Origin: Candidatus Aminicenantota bacterium
GTDB lineage: Bacteria > Acidobacteriota > Aminicenantia > Aminicenantales > Aminicenantaceae
NCBI GenBank assembly: GCA_014727835.1
Contig: WJMT01000081.1
Coordinates: 1 to 41,732 of the forward strand
DNA: 41,732 nt
Direction: 5' to 3'
Positions 1 through 8,368 of this stretch are shown piece by piece. The notes under the pieces are model-generated. The model was not told where the DNA came from. It worked only from the letters and a program-made list of their open reading frames with translations, and did not search any database. The translations under genes were made by a program, and so were the position numbers. Positions within the stretch are counted from its first letter, which is position 1; every line of letters begins with the position of its first letter.

Positions 1-550
1 CCACAGGCACGATAACCGCATCCAATTGCGGAATCTGTTCCATAAGCTCGATTCCCACTGTACCTTGGCCGGCAATGATTTTCAGATCATTATAAGGAGA
101 AACAAAACAAGTTTTTCTTTTTTGGGCTTCTTTTTTGGCTGCCATTTCAGCTTTCAGGCAGTCATCTCCAACAATCTTGATCTCTGATCCCATGGCCTTG
201 AGTGATTTGATTTTGGCTGAGGATGTGGTTGAAGGAAGGTAGACAAAAGCTTTGATTCTTAATTTTTGAGACATGTGAGAGACTGCTGCACCGTGATTTC
301 CAGAAGATGCAGTGAAGACTCCCTTGGCGTGCAGCTCATTATTTAAAGACAATAGTTTATTGGCCGCTCCTCTCAGTTTAAAAGATCCAGTGATTTGGAT
401 ATTCTCCAGTTTAAGAAAGACTTGGCTTTCAGTCTTTTCACTGAGATAGACAGAATGCTCCACAGGTGTGTATCTGATGTGTTTTTGAATCCTTTGCCGG
501 GCCTTCAAACATTCATCTTTGATGTTTGCTTGAGATACAGAACCGATCAT
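1..550 (-). CDS. Threonine/serine dehydratase-like PLP enzyme (3' end outside window)
   Basis: Fold-type II PLP enzyme of the threonine dehydratase / serine racemase / hydroxyaspartate ammonia-lyase group, which deaminates a hydroxy-amino acid to a 2-oxoacid and ammonia. About 183 codons are present. The PLP lysine lies in GSFKLRGA (K58) and the phosphate loop in SSGNHGAA (about residues 82-89). The ATG at 550 has an AAGGAG ribosome binding site 7 nt upstream, located inside the last codons of the permease gene. The permease stop is one base away, so the two are co-transcribed and probably translationally coupled, suggesting uptake followed by deamination. The C-terminal part, including any regulatory ACT domain, is beyond the window, so catabolic and biosynthetic forms cannot be separated. 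Confidence 0.88.
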   Translation of the reverse strand, partial: MIGSVSQANIKDECLKARQRIQKHIRYTPVEHSVYLSEKTESQVFLKLENIQITGSFKLRGAANKLLSLNNELHAKGVFTASSGNHGAAVSHMSQKLRIKAFVYLPSTTSSAKIKSLKAMGSEIKIVGDDCLKAEMAAKKEAQKRKTCFVSPYNDLKIIAGQGTVGIELMEQIPQLDAVIVPV

Positions 551-551
551 A

Positions 552-1988
552 TCAAGTCTCCTTTAGAGAGTGGTCTTTGTTTCCTTTCTCAAATTTTGAT
601 TTTCCTTTCCAGTAAAAATAAACAGGTATCCCTATGAGAGTGAGAATGATCCCGGCCATGGATTCCACCGGCTTTTCGATCAATGTGTTGATCAGGATCC
701 CCATTGAAAAAAGGATAAACAGTATTGGGACAACAGGGTATCCCCATGTTTTATAGGGACGTTTTTGATCAGGATATTTTTTTCTGAGAGTAAAAACAGA
801 AGCGGCTCCGGCCACCCAGAATGCAATGGAGACAAACATGGCAAAGGTGAAGATCTGTTCAAAGGTTCCTAATATGGTCAGAAATGAAGCCCAAACAGCC
901 TGGATAAAAATGGCAAAGCCAGGAGTGCGGAATTTAGGATGGACCTGTGCGGTCCGCTTGAAAAACAGCCTGTCTTTGGCCATTGCATAATAAACCCTGG
1001 GCCCTGTCAATATGGATCCGTTCAAGGAACCGAAGGTGGAGACCACCACGGCAATGGACACAAATATTCCGGTAGATGTTCCGAATAAAGCAGTGGTTGC
1101 TTTTTCTGCGATCCTCACCACACCACTGATCTCTGGAATGGGAAGGGCGGACAAATATATATAGTTTAATAACACATACAGCAATGTCACTCCAAGAGTA
1201 CCTAAAAAGAGAGCCAAGGGAAGATTTTTGGCCGGATTTTTAATTTCTCCGGCCACAAAATTCACATTATTCCATCCATCAAAAGCCCAGGATACAGCCA
1301 CCAGAGCCACCCCGAATCCGATGATAATCTGAGAAAAGCTCATGGCTTCAGGATTCAATGTCAGGTCAAAAGAGGAGGCTTTTCCAAAAGCAAAACCCGC
1401 GGTGATGAGAAGCCCAATGGTGCCTATTTTGATGACTGTGATCAAATTCTGTATGCCTTTCCCCAGTCCCACACCTAAAAAGTTACAGAGGGACAGAAAC
1501 ACAATGATTCCCACACCCACCAATTGACCTGCAGAAAGGGAATACGTCATGGAGTTGTGCAAGAGATGGACATCAAAAGTAAGCAGAATGTTATGGGTGG
1601 AAACAGCTGGAAACAAATATCCGGTGTATTCTGAAAAAGCCAAAGCAAGCCCTGCGATCCCTCCGGTCATATAGACCAGAAAGAATATCCAGCCGAATAG
1701 AAATCCCGGCAGGGGGCCATAGGCTTCTTTGAGATAGACATACTGTCCTCCGGCTTCTGGCATAGACGCGCCTAATTCTGCATAGGTGAGGGCTCCGGCA
1801 AAAGTCAGCAGCCCCCCGACTAACCAGGCCATAAGGATCAGAGGAGCCGAAGGGATGGATCGAGCCATGATTCCTGTGGTCACAAAAATCCCGGACCCAA
1901 TGACAATGCCCATCATCACCATAGTGGAATCAAAAAGACCCAGCTGGCGGACCAATTGATTGCTTTTGTCTGTTGTTTTGTTTTCCAT
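552..1988 (-). CDS. APC-superfamily amino acid permease
   Basis: A 478-residue integral membrane transporter with about 12 hydrophobic segments, the usual length for the amino acid-polyamine-organocation family. The first helix carries the unwound G-S-G substrate motif (residues 31-33, in GIVIGSGIF). A later helix has SWAFDGWNN followed by EIKNPAKNLP, typical of the LAT-like branch. The ATG at 1988 lacks a clear Shine-Dalgarno sequence, but the next methionines lie inside the first helix, so it is preferred. The threonine dehydratase-like gene begins one base after its stop, which suggests that the substrate is threonine, serine or a related amino acid. That substrate is inferred from context only. 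Confidence 0.88.
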   Translation of the reverse strand: MENKTTDKSNQLVRQLGLFDSTMVMMGIVIGSGIFVTTGIMARSIPSAPLILMAWLVGGLLTFAGALTYAELGASMPEAGGQYVYLKEAYGPLPGFLFGWIFFLVYMTGGIAGLALAFSEYTGYLFPAVSTHNILLTFDVHLLHNSMTYSLSAGQLVGVGIIVFLSLCNFLGVGLGKGIQNLITVIKIGTIGLLITAGFAFGKASSFDLTLNPEAMSFSQIIIGFGVALVAVSWAFDGWNNVNFVAGEIKNPAKNLPLALFLGTLGVTLLYVLLNYIYLSALPIPEISGVVRIAEKATTALFGTSTGIFVSIAVVVSTFGSLNGSILTGPRVYYAMAKDRLFFKRTAQVHPKFRTPGFAIFIQAVWASFLTILGTFEQIFTFAMFVSIAFWVAGAASVFTLRKKYPDQKRPYKTWGYPVVPILFILFSMGILINTLIEKPVESMAGIILTLIGIPVYFYWKGKSKFEKGNKDHSLKET

Positions 1989-2005
1989 GGGAAGTGACTG
2001 TTAAG

Positions 2006-2033
2006 TCTATAATAATATTTTCCAAAAAAGCAA
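2006..2033 (-). promoter_or_regulatory. Possible promoter of the permease-dehydratase pair
   Basis: Reading the minus strand, TTGCTT and TATAGA are 16 bp apart, and the -10 element ends 17 nt before the permease ATG. The match is moderate and there is no supporting operator, so this is tentative. Confidence 0.3.
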
Positions 2034-2072
2034 TAAAGTTAAAATTCCGTTTGTCCGGCTTGTTGGGATATT

Positions 2073-2101
2073 TTGACTTCAGCCCTGAGGTGTGATTAAA
2101 T
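2073..2101 (+). promoter_or_regulatory. Predicted promoter of the racemase gene
   Basis: TTGACT (2073-2078) and TTAAAT (2096-2101) are separated by 17 bp. Transcription would start near 2108, about 35 nt upstream of the racemase ATG at 2143, leaving room for the AGGAG ribosome binding site. Confidence 0.45.
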
Positions 2102-2142
2102 TCCTCATCATGCGGAGCAATCCTCAAAACAGGAGAAATGAA

Positions 2143-2838
2143 ATGAAAACAATCGGAATGATCGGTGGCATGAGCTGGGAATCTTCTCTGGAATATTACC
2201 GGATATTGAACCAGACAGTCAAACAAGAGTTAGGAGGTTTCCATTCTGCCAAATGTGTGATGTTTTCTGTGGATTTTGAAGAGATCGAGCAACTTCAGCA
2301 TAAAGGGGAATGGGGGAAACTGACAGATATCATGGTCCTTGCCGCTCAAAAGGTTGAAAAAGCAGGGGCGGATTGTATTCTTATCTGTACCAACACCATG
2401 CACAAAATGGCTCCTGAAGTGGAGGCCAGTATCAACATACCATTGCTTCACATTGCAGATGTCACAGCCAAACAGATCAAGTCCAAAGGACAAAAAAAGG
2501 TAGGACTTTTGGGGACCAAGTTCACCATGGAGCAGGAATTCTATAAAGGGAGGCTGGAGAAAGACCACGGGATCGAAGTGATGGTCCCTGATCCGGACCA
2601 GCGAACAATCATCCACAACATCCTGTATCAAGAGCTGGTTAAAGGAGAAATCACAGAGAAATCTAAAAATGAATTCAAGGTCATCATTGAGTCACTGAAC
2701 AAGAGGGGAGCTCAAGGAATCATTCTTGGCTGTACGGAAATCCCTCTCCTGGTCAAGCAGACAGATTATCAGATCGAACTTTACGACACCACCTTTATCC
2801 ATGCCCAAGCCGCTGTCCAGTGGGCTCTTCATGAATAA
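2143..2838 (+). CDS. Aspartate/glutamate racemase family protein (YgeA-like)
   Basis: Cofactor-independent amino acid racemase of the Asp/Glu/hydantoin racemase superfamily, 231 aa. The two cysteines expected to act as acid-base pair are visible: C82 in ICTNTMH and C197 in GCTEIPLL. Their spacing and the length fit the YgeA/aspartate racemase branch. The N-terminus MKTIGMIGGMSW is the family's usual start. The ATG at 2143 has AGGAG 7 nt upstream, so the in-frame ATG 17 codons earlier was not used. It is a single gene divergent from the permease operon and convergent with the Nramp-like gene (19 bp apart). Substrate unknown: aspartate, glutamate or another amino acid. Hydantoin racemases belong to the same superfamily, which is notable beside the hydantoinase genes. 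Confidence 0.88.
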   Translation: MKTIGMIGGMSWESSLEYYRILNQTVKQELGGFHSAKCVMFSVDFEEIEQLQHKGEWGKLTDIMVLAAQKVEKAGADCILICTNTMHKMAPEVEASINIPLLHIADVTAKQIKSKGQKKVGLLGTKFTMEQEFYKGRLEKDHGIEVMVPDPDQRTIIHNILYQELVKGEITEKSKNEFKVIIESLNKRGAQGIILGCTEIPLLVKQTDYQIELYDTTFIHAQAAVQWALHE

Positions 2839-2857
2839 TAATGGATGCTTCAGGTCA

Positions 2858-4063
2858 TCATCTTAAAAACAATTTGATGATATTCCATATGCCGATTAAA
2901 GAGACCATGGAAATGACCGCAACTCCCAATAAATTCTTTTTAAAGTCATTGGCCATGATTCCCATTTTGTTTTTATCATTGAGAACAATCAAGAGGAACA
3001 GTGAGGCCACAGGCAGTATAACTCCATTGGCGACTTGAGCAAAGACAATCACTGAAATCGGATTGAAATCAAACAGGGAAACAATCAGACCCACCAGAAT
3101 CACTCCCATCCACACAAAACGGAAAGGCCGGGAATCCGTTTCTTTCCAACCCATGACTCCTGAAGTCGCAAAAGCAGCAGCATAGGGAGCGGTCACAGCT
3201 GAGCTCATTCCAGCGGCGAAAAAACCAAGCCCGAAAAGAAAATTTGTCAAAAGCCCAAAAAGAGGTTTGAGCTGTTGCGCGAGCTGAGCTCCGCTGTTGA
3301 TATCGATTCCTTTCTGGAAAAAAGCCACACTTGATGTGATGATAATGGATGCAGAAATAAATCCTCCCAAAGAAATGGACAGAATCAGATCTTTTCTGAA
3401 TTCTTTGATGTTTTTTGGGGATTTCCATTTTTTTTTCACAGCTGAAGAGTGAAGAAATAGATTATAGGGGACCACTGTGGTGCCGATGAGAGCAAGGATG
3501 ATGAAAATCGAGTTTTCAGGAACAGTGGGAACCAGCCCTTTGACGACCTGAGACAGATCAGGTTTGATGATAATCAGTGTGGTGATGAAGGAAACACTCA
3601 TTAGAAAAACAAGTGATATCAGGACTTTTTCAATGATCTTGTATTTTTTCAGGCTGAGAAGGATTAGGGATGCAGCAGATATCACAAGAACCCATATTTT
3701 ATTGGATACTGATGTGACCATCTCCAGCCCAAGGGACCCGCCGATGATGTTTCCAGCCTGATAAGCCGCACAACCAAGAGAAATTGCTGAAACAGTTAAA
3801 ATGATGAACACGATCCGGAGCAAAGCATTGCGGGGATATTCTCTCAATGACTGTCCCAGGTCAAGTCCGGAACCAAGGCTGAGTCTGCCGGTCATTTCCT
3901 GGAGAACAATGGTGGTCACTGTCGCGAAGATGAGCACATATAGGAGAGAATATCCGAAATCCGCACCTGCAATAGAACAGGTGGTCACAGTGCCGGGCCC
4001 GATGAATGCAGCTGTGACCAGAAAGCCGGGACCAAACCGGCTAAGTCTATTCTTTTTTGCCAT
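2858..4063 (-). CDS. Nramp-fold transporter lacking the canonical metal-binding residues
   Basis: A 401-aa, roughly 11-helix membrane protein clearly of the Nramp (MntH/DMT1) family. In classical Nramps helix 1 has the motif D-P-G-N and helix 6 has M-P-H. Here the matching positions read G-P-G-T (22-25) and V-P-Y (198-200, in TTVVPYNLFLHS), so the Asp, Asn and Met that coordinate the metal are all replaced. The start at 4063 (MAKKNRL) has GGAGG 7 nt upstream and overlaps the end of hyuB by 17 bp, which argues for translational coupling. From memory, a divergent Nramp relative, ycsG, sits in the oxoprolinase region of Bacillus subtilis, so this may be an outgroup associated with hydantoin/oxoproline metabolism. 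Transport of a non-metal substrate is inference. Confidence 0.85.
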   Translation of the reverse strand: MAKKNRLSRFGPGFLVTAAFIGPGTVTTCSIAGADFGYSLLYVLIFATVTTIVLQEMTGRLSLGSGLDLGQSLREYPRNALLRIVFIILTVSAISLGCAAYQAGNIIGGSLGLEMVTSVSNKIWVLVISAASLILLSLKKYKIIEKVLISLVFLMSVSFITTLIIIKPDLSQVVKGLVPTVPENSIFIILALIGTTVVPYNLFLHSSAVKKKWKSPKNIKEFRKDLILSISLGGFISASIIITSSVAFFQKGIDINSGAQLAQQLKPLFGLLTNFLFGLGFFAAGMSSAVTAPYAAAFATSGVMGWKETDSRPFRFVWMGVILVGLIVSLFDFNPISVIVFAQVANGVILPVASLFLLIVLNDKNKMGIMANDFKKNLLGVAVISMVSLIGIWNIIKLFLR

Positions 4064-5615
4064 ATCCGCCTCCGCCCGGTGTTTCAATATGAAGAACATC
4101 CCCGGGCTCTGCTTTGATGTTCACTTTGGAGTTGAGTTTGATTTTGGTTCCGTCAGCGCGAATCAGCATATTGATTCCCTTTTTTCCGCTCATTCCTCCT
4201 TGAAGGCCATAAGGCGCAAATCTTCTTCTTTCTGAAATAATGGATATCTGAGTCCGCACTAAAAATATGTACTCTCTCACAATCCCGTCTCCCCCTCTGC
4301 TTTTTCCGTGCCCCCCGGAATGAGGTCGGAGAGAGTATTTCTGTATTTGTAGGGGAAGGTAATTTTCCATGGCTTCAATAGGGGTGTTTAAAGAATTGGT
4401 CATATGTGTGTGCACACCGCTCAATCCATCATAATCAAAACCAGCTCCCATGCCCCCTCCGATGGTTTCATAATAGGCAAAAGGGCGCTTGCTTTCAGGG
4501 TTCAATCCTCCAAAGGTCACGTTGTTCATGGTCCCTGAACTTGCTGCAGGGATTTTTTTAGGTACAGCTTGATGAAGAGCACCCAAGAGGACATCAACGA
4601 TCCTCTGTGATGTTTCCACATTACCTCCGGCAGTCGCACAAGGAAACTGGGCATTGACGACTTTTCCCTGCGGAGCGATGATGTTCAATGGACGGAGAAG
4701 ACCGGTGTTAAAAGGAATGTCTTCGTTGACCAGAGAGCGGAACACATATAAAACTGCAGAATAGGTCACTGCAGAGTTGGCATTGACTCCGCCTCGGACC
4801 TGCTCAGAGGAAGAGCTGAAATCAATGATGGAGCTGTCTGACTGAATGATGATTTTCACTCCGATTTCAATGGGATCTTGACTGATTCCATCATCATCCA
4901 AATAATCTGAAAACTCATATTTTCCGTCAGGGATTTGGTCAATGGTCTGCCTCAAGATCCGCTCGGTATAATCCTGAATGAGAGAGGCATATTGGAACGT
5001 TTTTTGAGACCCATATTTGGCGACCGTCTCTTTCATCCTGTTGATTCCTTTATGATTGGCCGCAATCTGAGCCATCAGATCCCCTTTTCTCTCTTCAGGA
5101 GTGCGCACATTAGCAAGGATGAAATGAAACAGGTCCGGTTCCAGTTTTCCTTTTCTGACCAGTTTTACAGGGGGGATAATCAGGCCTTCCTGGTATATTT
5201 CATCTGCAAGGGGCATGGAACCAGGGCTCATCCCTCCGACATCCGAATGATGTGCTCTGTTGGCCACAAAAAAACACAGCTTTCCTTTGATAAAGACAGG
5301 GGAGATGCAGGTCAAATCCGGAAGATGGGTTCCTCCTTTGTAAGGATGGTTTAAAATCACCATGTCTCCGTCTTCAAAATCTATGAATTTGAGTGATGCC
5401 TGAACAGAAAGCGGCATGGCACCCAGATGAACGGGAATGTGGGACCCTTGAGCCAGAGTCTCTCCTTTTTTGTTAAACAAAGCGCATGAAAAGTCTCTTC
5501 TTTCTTTGATATTCGGAGACAGAGCGGTTCTCTCCAATACAGCACCCATTTCCTCGGATATAGAAACAAAAATATTTTTGAACAATTCCAGTTCAATGGG
5601 ATCAAATTCAGACAC
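4047..5615 (-). CDS. hyuB: Hydantoinase B / 5-oxoprolinase-type subunit
   Basis: A 522-aa protein of the HyuB family, the partner of HyuA in ATP-dependent opening of hydantoin- or 5-oxoproline-like rings; acetone carboxylase subunits are also related. Family features include the N-terminal FDPIELELFKNIF segment, AVLERTALSPNIKERRDFSCA, the internal NHPYKGGTHLPD, and a glycine-rich C-terminal tail (GGGGYG). The preferred start is the GTG at 5615, which has AGGAA 7 nt upstream and overlaps the hyuA stop by 8 bp. A TTG at 5642 would add nine residues without support. Its 3' end overlaps the Nramp-like gene. HyuA/HyuB homologues cannot be assigned a substrate by sequence inspection alone. Confidence 0.88.
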   Translation of the reverse strand: MSEFDPIELELFKNIFVSISEEMGAVLERTALSPNIKERRDFSCALFNKKGETLAQGSHIPVHLGAMPLSVQASLKFIDFEDGDMVILNHPYKGGTHLPDLTCISPVFIKGKLCFFVANRAHHSDVGGMSPGSMPLADEIYQEGLIIPPVKLVRKGKLEPDLFHFILANVRTPEERKGDLMAQIAANHKGINRMKETVAKYGSQKTFQYASLIQDYTERILRQTIDQIPDGKYEFSDYLDDDGISQDPIEIGVKIIIQSDSSIIDFSSSSEQVRGGVNANSAVTYSAVLYVFRSLVNEDIPFNTGLLRPLNIIAPQGKVVNAQFPCATAGGNVETSQRIVDVLLGALHQAVPKKIPAASSGTMNNVTFGGLNPESKRPFAYYETIGGGMGAGFDYDGLSGVHTHMTNSLNTPIEAMENYLPLQIQKYSLRPHSGGHGKSRGGDGIVREYIFLVRTQISIISERRRFAPYGLQGGMSGKKGINMLIRADGTKIKLNSKVNIKAEPGDVLHIETPGGGGYGKKE

Positions 5616-7611
5616 GGGTTTCTTCCTTTCCGGACAAAACAATGTTCAAATACGGATCGATTTCTGACCTGAAATCAGAAGGAATAAAGGTCGTGGATTC
5701 TGTGTCAACCACAAGAGCCGGCCCAAAGATCCGGTTTCCCGGCTTCAGGAAAGATCGGTCATAAATGACCGCCTGTTCTTGTTTTCCTTTGTAATAAATA
5801 TTTTGCTTGGTAAGCCTTGCTTTGTCTGGGCTGGATCCTGCTTTAGAGATTTTTTTGAGTTGGACTTTTTGAGTGATTCCCATGGCTTTAAGTCTGATAT
5901 TGACGATTTCAACCAATCGATCCGGATGACTGTAGGAATAAATTCGTTCATGAATTTTGTGGAATTCGTTTAAATGATCTGAGTTTTTTCTGTAAGGAAC
6001 CGTGATCTCAAATGACTGTCCATAATACCTGAGGTCCAGATATTTTTCCAAGGCCATGTTTTCCAAAGAAAAGCCCTCATTATTCATTTCTGATTGTGCT
6101 TTATTTTCCAGTTCGCCGAATTTTTGATCCAATACAGAGTCTATAGAGGATGAATCTGTTGTTCTCAATAGAGTCATGGAATAATCTTTAATTGAATCAG
6201 CTTGAAGAAGACCTAAGGAAGAAAAAACACCTGCGTTTTTTGGCACCAAAACCGTAGGGATTTGAAGCATGGATGCGATTTCTGCAGCATGCATTCCTCC
6301 AGCTCCTCCAAATGAAAACAAGACAAACTGTCTCACATCGATTCCTCTTTCAATAGAAATCACACGAATGGCTTTGCTCATGTTTGCATTGGCGACTTTG
6401 ATGATTCCAGCAGCGGTCTCCCATATTGACTTGTGCATACGTTGTCCCATTTTTTTGACGGCTTCTTGACTTCTCTCAGGATATATATCCATTTGGCCGC
6501 CTAAGAAGTGCTCTGCAGATAGTCTGCCTAAGACCAGATTGGCATCTGTAACAGTGGGGTGGCTGCCTTTTCCATAACAGGCCGGACCTGGGTCTGCTCC
6601 CGCACTCTGCGGCCCGACCCTCAGGGAACCGCCTTTGTCCAGATAAGCGATGGATCCTCCTCCGGCACCAACTGTATTGATATCAATAATAGGAAGTCTG
6701 ATAGGAAATTCGCCTATTTTGTTTTCATGGGTCCTTTGGATCTGACCGTCGATTAGGGAAACATCAGAAGATGTGCCCCCCATATCAAAAGTCACGATTT
6801 GATGATATCCGGTTCGTTTTCCCAAATCGTATGCAGCAACCACACCTCCTGCAGGCCCGGAAAGAGCGGTTCTTATGGGCTCTTTTTTTGCTGTTTCCGG
6901 GGAGATGTGTCCTTCATTGGACTGCATGATCCGAAGAGAGACCTTATTCAATTTTCTCTCAAGATTATCTAAATATTGACTGATCACAGGCATGAGGTAA
7001 GCATTGACTGTTGCCACTACAGTCCGTTCAAATTCTCTGTATTCTGGAAGAATCTGGCTGGATCTGGAGACGTGGATTCCTTGATTTTCAAATGCACGGT
7101 GGACTGCTCTTTCATTCTCAGTATTGGCATAGGAATTGATAAAGGAAATGGCCACTGCTTTGGCACGGCATTTTTTTACCGTGTTCACAGCTTTGCGGAT
7201 TTGTTCACAGGATATTTTTTTGATCACTTGACCTGAGGCAGATGTTCTCTCAGAAAGGCCTATACAATGAGAAGAGGGAAGAAGAGGCACTTTGGTTTCT
7301 CCCTTTAGGGAGTAAAGTTGGTTTCTGGTTTGTCTTCCAATGAACAGAACATCTTCGAATCCTTTGGTGGTCAAAAGTGCGATGGGTTTCCCGGTCCTTT
7401 GCAAAAGACTATTGGTGGCCACAGTCGTTCCGTGGACGATCTGTAGAGACGGTCTGTCCTTTAAATAGGATGAAAGTCCTTGAAGGATCGCTTTAGAAGG
7501 ATCTTTTGGTGTGGAGGGAATCTTTTTTATGTGAAGGGTCCCATTAGCAAAAAGGATGAAATCTGTAAAAGTCCCTCCTGTATCAATACCGATGCGAATA
7601 TTCTTTTTCAC
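5608..7611 (-). CDS. hyuA: Hydantoinase A / 5-oxoprolinase-type ATP-binding subunit
   Basis: A 667-aa HyuA family protein, the ATP-using subunit that phosphorylates an amide carbonyl so that the ring can be hydrolysed. The acetate/sugar-kinase-type phosphate motif is at the N-terminus (GIDTGGTFTDF, residues 8-18). The second nucleotide-binding block is FDMGGTSSDVSLID, followed by DINTVGAGGGSIA, GADPGPACYG and FSFGGAGGMHA. The start is a GTG at 7611 with only a weak ribosome binding site; the motif begins eight residues later, as usual in the family. It overlaps hyuB and lies 48 bp after an FmdB-type gene. The cytosolic HyuA-HyuB complex may act on 5-oxoproline, a hydantoin or another cyclic amide. 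Linkage to a racemase and an unusual transporter favours amino-acid-derived rings. Confidence 0.9.
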   Translation of the reverse strand: MKKNIRIGIDTGGTFTDFILFANGTLHIKKIPSTPKDPSKAILQGLSSYLKDRPSLQIVHGTTVATNSLLQRTGKPIALLTTKGFEDVLFIGRQTRNQLYSLKGETKVPLLPSSHCIGLSERTSASGQVIKKISCEQIRKAVNTVKKCRAKAVAISFINSYANTENERAVHRAFENQGIHVSRSSQILPEYREFERTVVATVNAYLMPVISQYLDNLERKLNKVSLRIMQSNEGHISPETAKKEPIRTALSGPAGGVVAAYDLGKRTGYHQIVTFDMGGTSSDVSLIDGQIQRTHENKIGEFPIRLPIIDINTVGAGGGSIAYLDKGGSLRVGPQSAGADPGPACYGKGSHPTVTDANLVLGRLSAEHFLGGQMDIYPERSQEAVKKMGQRMHKSIWETAAGIIKVANANMSKAIRVISIERGIDVRQFVLFSFGGAGGMHAAEIASMLQIPTVLVPKNAGVFSSLGLLQADSIKDYSMTLLRTTDSSSIDSVLDQKFGELENKAQSEMNNEGFSLENMALEKYLDLRYYGQSFEITVPYRKNSDHLNEFHKIHERIYSYSHPDRLVEIVNIRLKAMGITQKVQLKKISKAGSSPDKARLTKQNIYYKGKQEQAVIYDRSFLKPGNRIFGPALVVDTESTTFIPSDFRSEIDPYLNIVLSGKEETRV

Positions 7612-7659
7612 CAGGGCTCAATTATGCTTATGGGAGCCTGAATGTCAAGAAGAACTCAT

Positions 7660-7878
7660 TCAGGAACAGGTCTTGCAAGAATCGGAAGAACAGGAGGAAC
7701 AGCTTCCTGAAGACGAGTTCAGGTCTTTATCCATCCCGCTGATTCCAAAACAGGAAATGCATTTGCGGATGTCGGAAGATCCGCAAGCAGGGCATTTGCT
7801 TTTGATTTTATGATTTATGGGAAGGATTTCTTCAAATTTATTTTTGCATTGGTTGCATTCAAATTCATAGATAGGCAT
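7660..7878 (-). CDS. FmdB-family zinc ribbon protein
   Basis: A 72-residue protein starting MPIYEFECNQC, the hallmark of the FmdB/CxxC putative regulatory family. Paired cysteines C8/C11 and C29/C32 would form a zinc ribbon; the tail is rich in Ser and Cys (last 20 residues), as in many members. The ATG at 7878 is preceded by AAGG about 6 nt upstream; an earlier in-frame start would add 16 unrelated residues. FmdB was named from an amidase (formamidase) gene cluster, so its place just before hyuA, 48 bp upstream, is suggestive. Its role as a regulator is not proven for the family. It starts 31 bp after a response regulator gene and is probably in the same transcript. Confidence 0.85.
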   Translation of the reverse strand: MPIYEFECNQCKNKFEEILPINHKIKSKCPACGSSDIRKCISCFGISGMDKDLNSSSGSCSSCSSDSCKTCS

Positions 7879-7909
7879 CTCAGCCTTATTATAGCTTTTA
7901 TTTAAATTC

Positions 7910-8281
7910 TCAGCAAGACGGATCAAACAAAATTTGCTGGATCAGCTTTCTGAGCTTGTCTTCATCCACAGGTTTGGTCATGTATCCGTCTGGAGAAATA
8001 CTGTTGGCTTTTTTTTCAGTGCTGCTGTCAGCAAATCCGGTCAAAAACACCAGGGGAATCTTATGGTCTTTGATGACCATTTCAGCAGCCTGGATTCCGT
8101 CGATATTTCCTTTCAGACCGATGTCCATCAGCACCAAATCAGGCCTGTTTTTTTTGATCATATTCATAGCGTCTTCAGCAGTGAAGGCAACCTCTGATTC
8201 AATTTTTCCAAAAGTGGACAGAGTGTTTTTCAAGTCTAAAGAAACAATTCCTTCATCTTCCACAATCAATACTTTTTTCAT
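7910..8281 (-). CDS. Stand-alone response regulator receiver protein
   Basis: A 123-aa single CheY-like receiver domain. The acidic pocket is E8-D9-E10, the phosphoacceptor is D53 in VLMDIGL, the switch threonine is T81 and the conserved lysine is K103 in MTKPV. No output domain is attached, so it acts by protein contact or as a phosphorelay intermediate. The motif LMDIGLKGNIDGIQAAEMV resembles receivers paired with hybrid or PAS-type histidine kinases. No kinase gene is in the window. A possible weak ribosome binding site (AAGGGA) lies about 11 nt upstream. The gene heads the minus-strand run into fmdB-hyuA-hyuB; whether it controls them is unknown. Confidence 0.88.
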   Translation of the reverse strand: MKKVLIVEDEGIVSLDLKNTLSTFGKIESEVAFTAEDAMNMIKKNRPDLVLMDIGLKGNIDGIQAAEMVIKDHKIPLVFLTGFADSSTEKKANSISPDGYMTKPVDEDKLRKLIQQILFDPSC

Positions 8282-8368
8282 TGTTGTTTGATCCCTTGAT
8301 TTGATAATATCCTACAAAAGAAGACAAATATCAAGAAAATAATTTGTATATATTTTTGAAAGGTTGTT

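Noticed and set aside
5616-5642. TTG start that lengthens HyuB by nine residues
   Set aside because: The GTG at 5615 has a well-spaced ribosome binding site and the usual family N-terminus.
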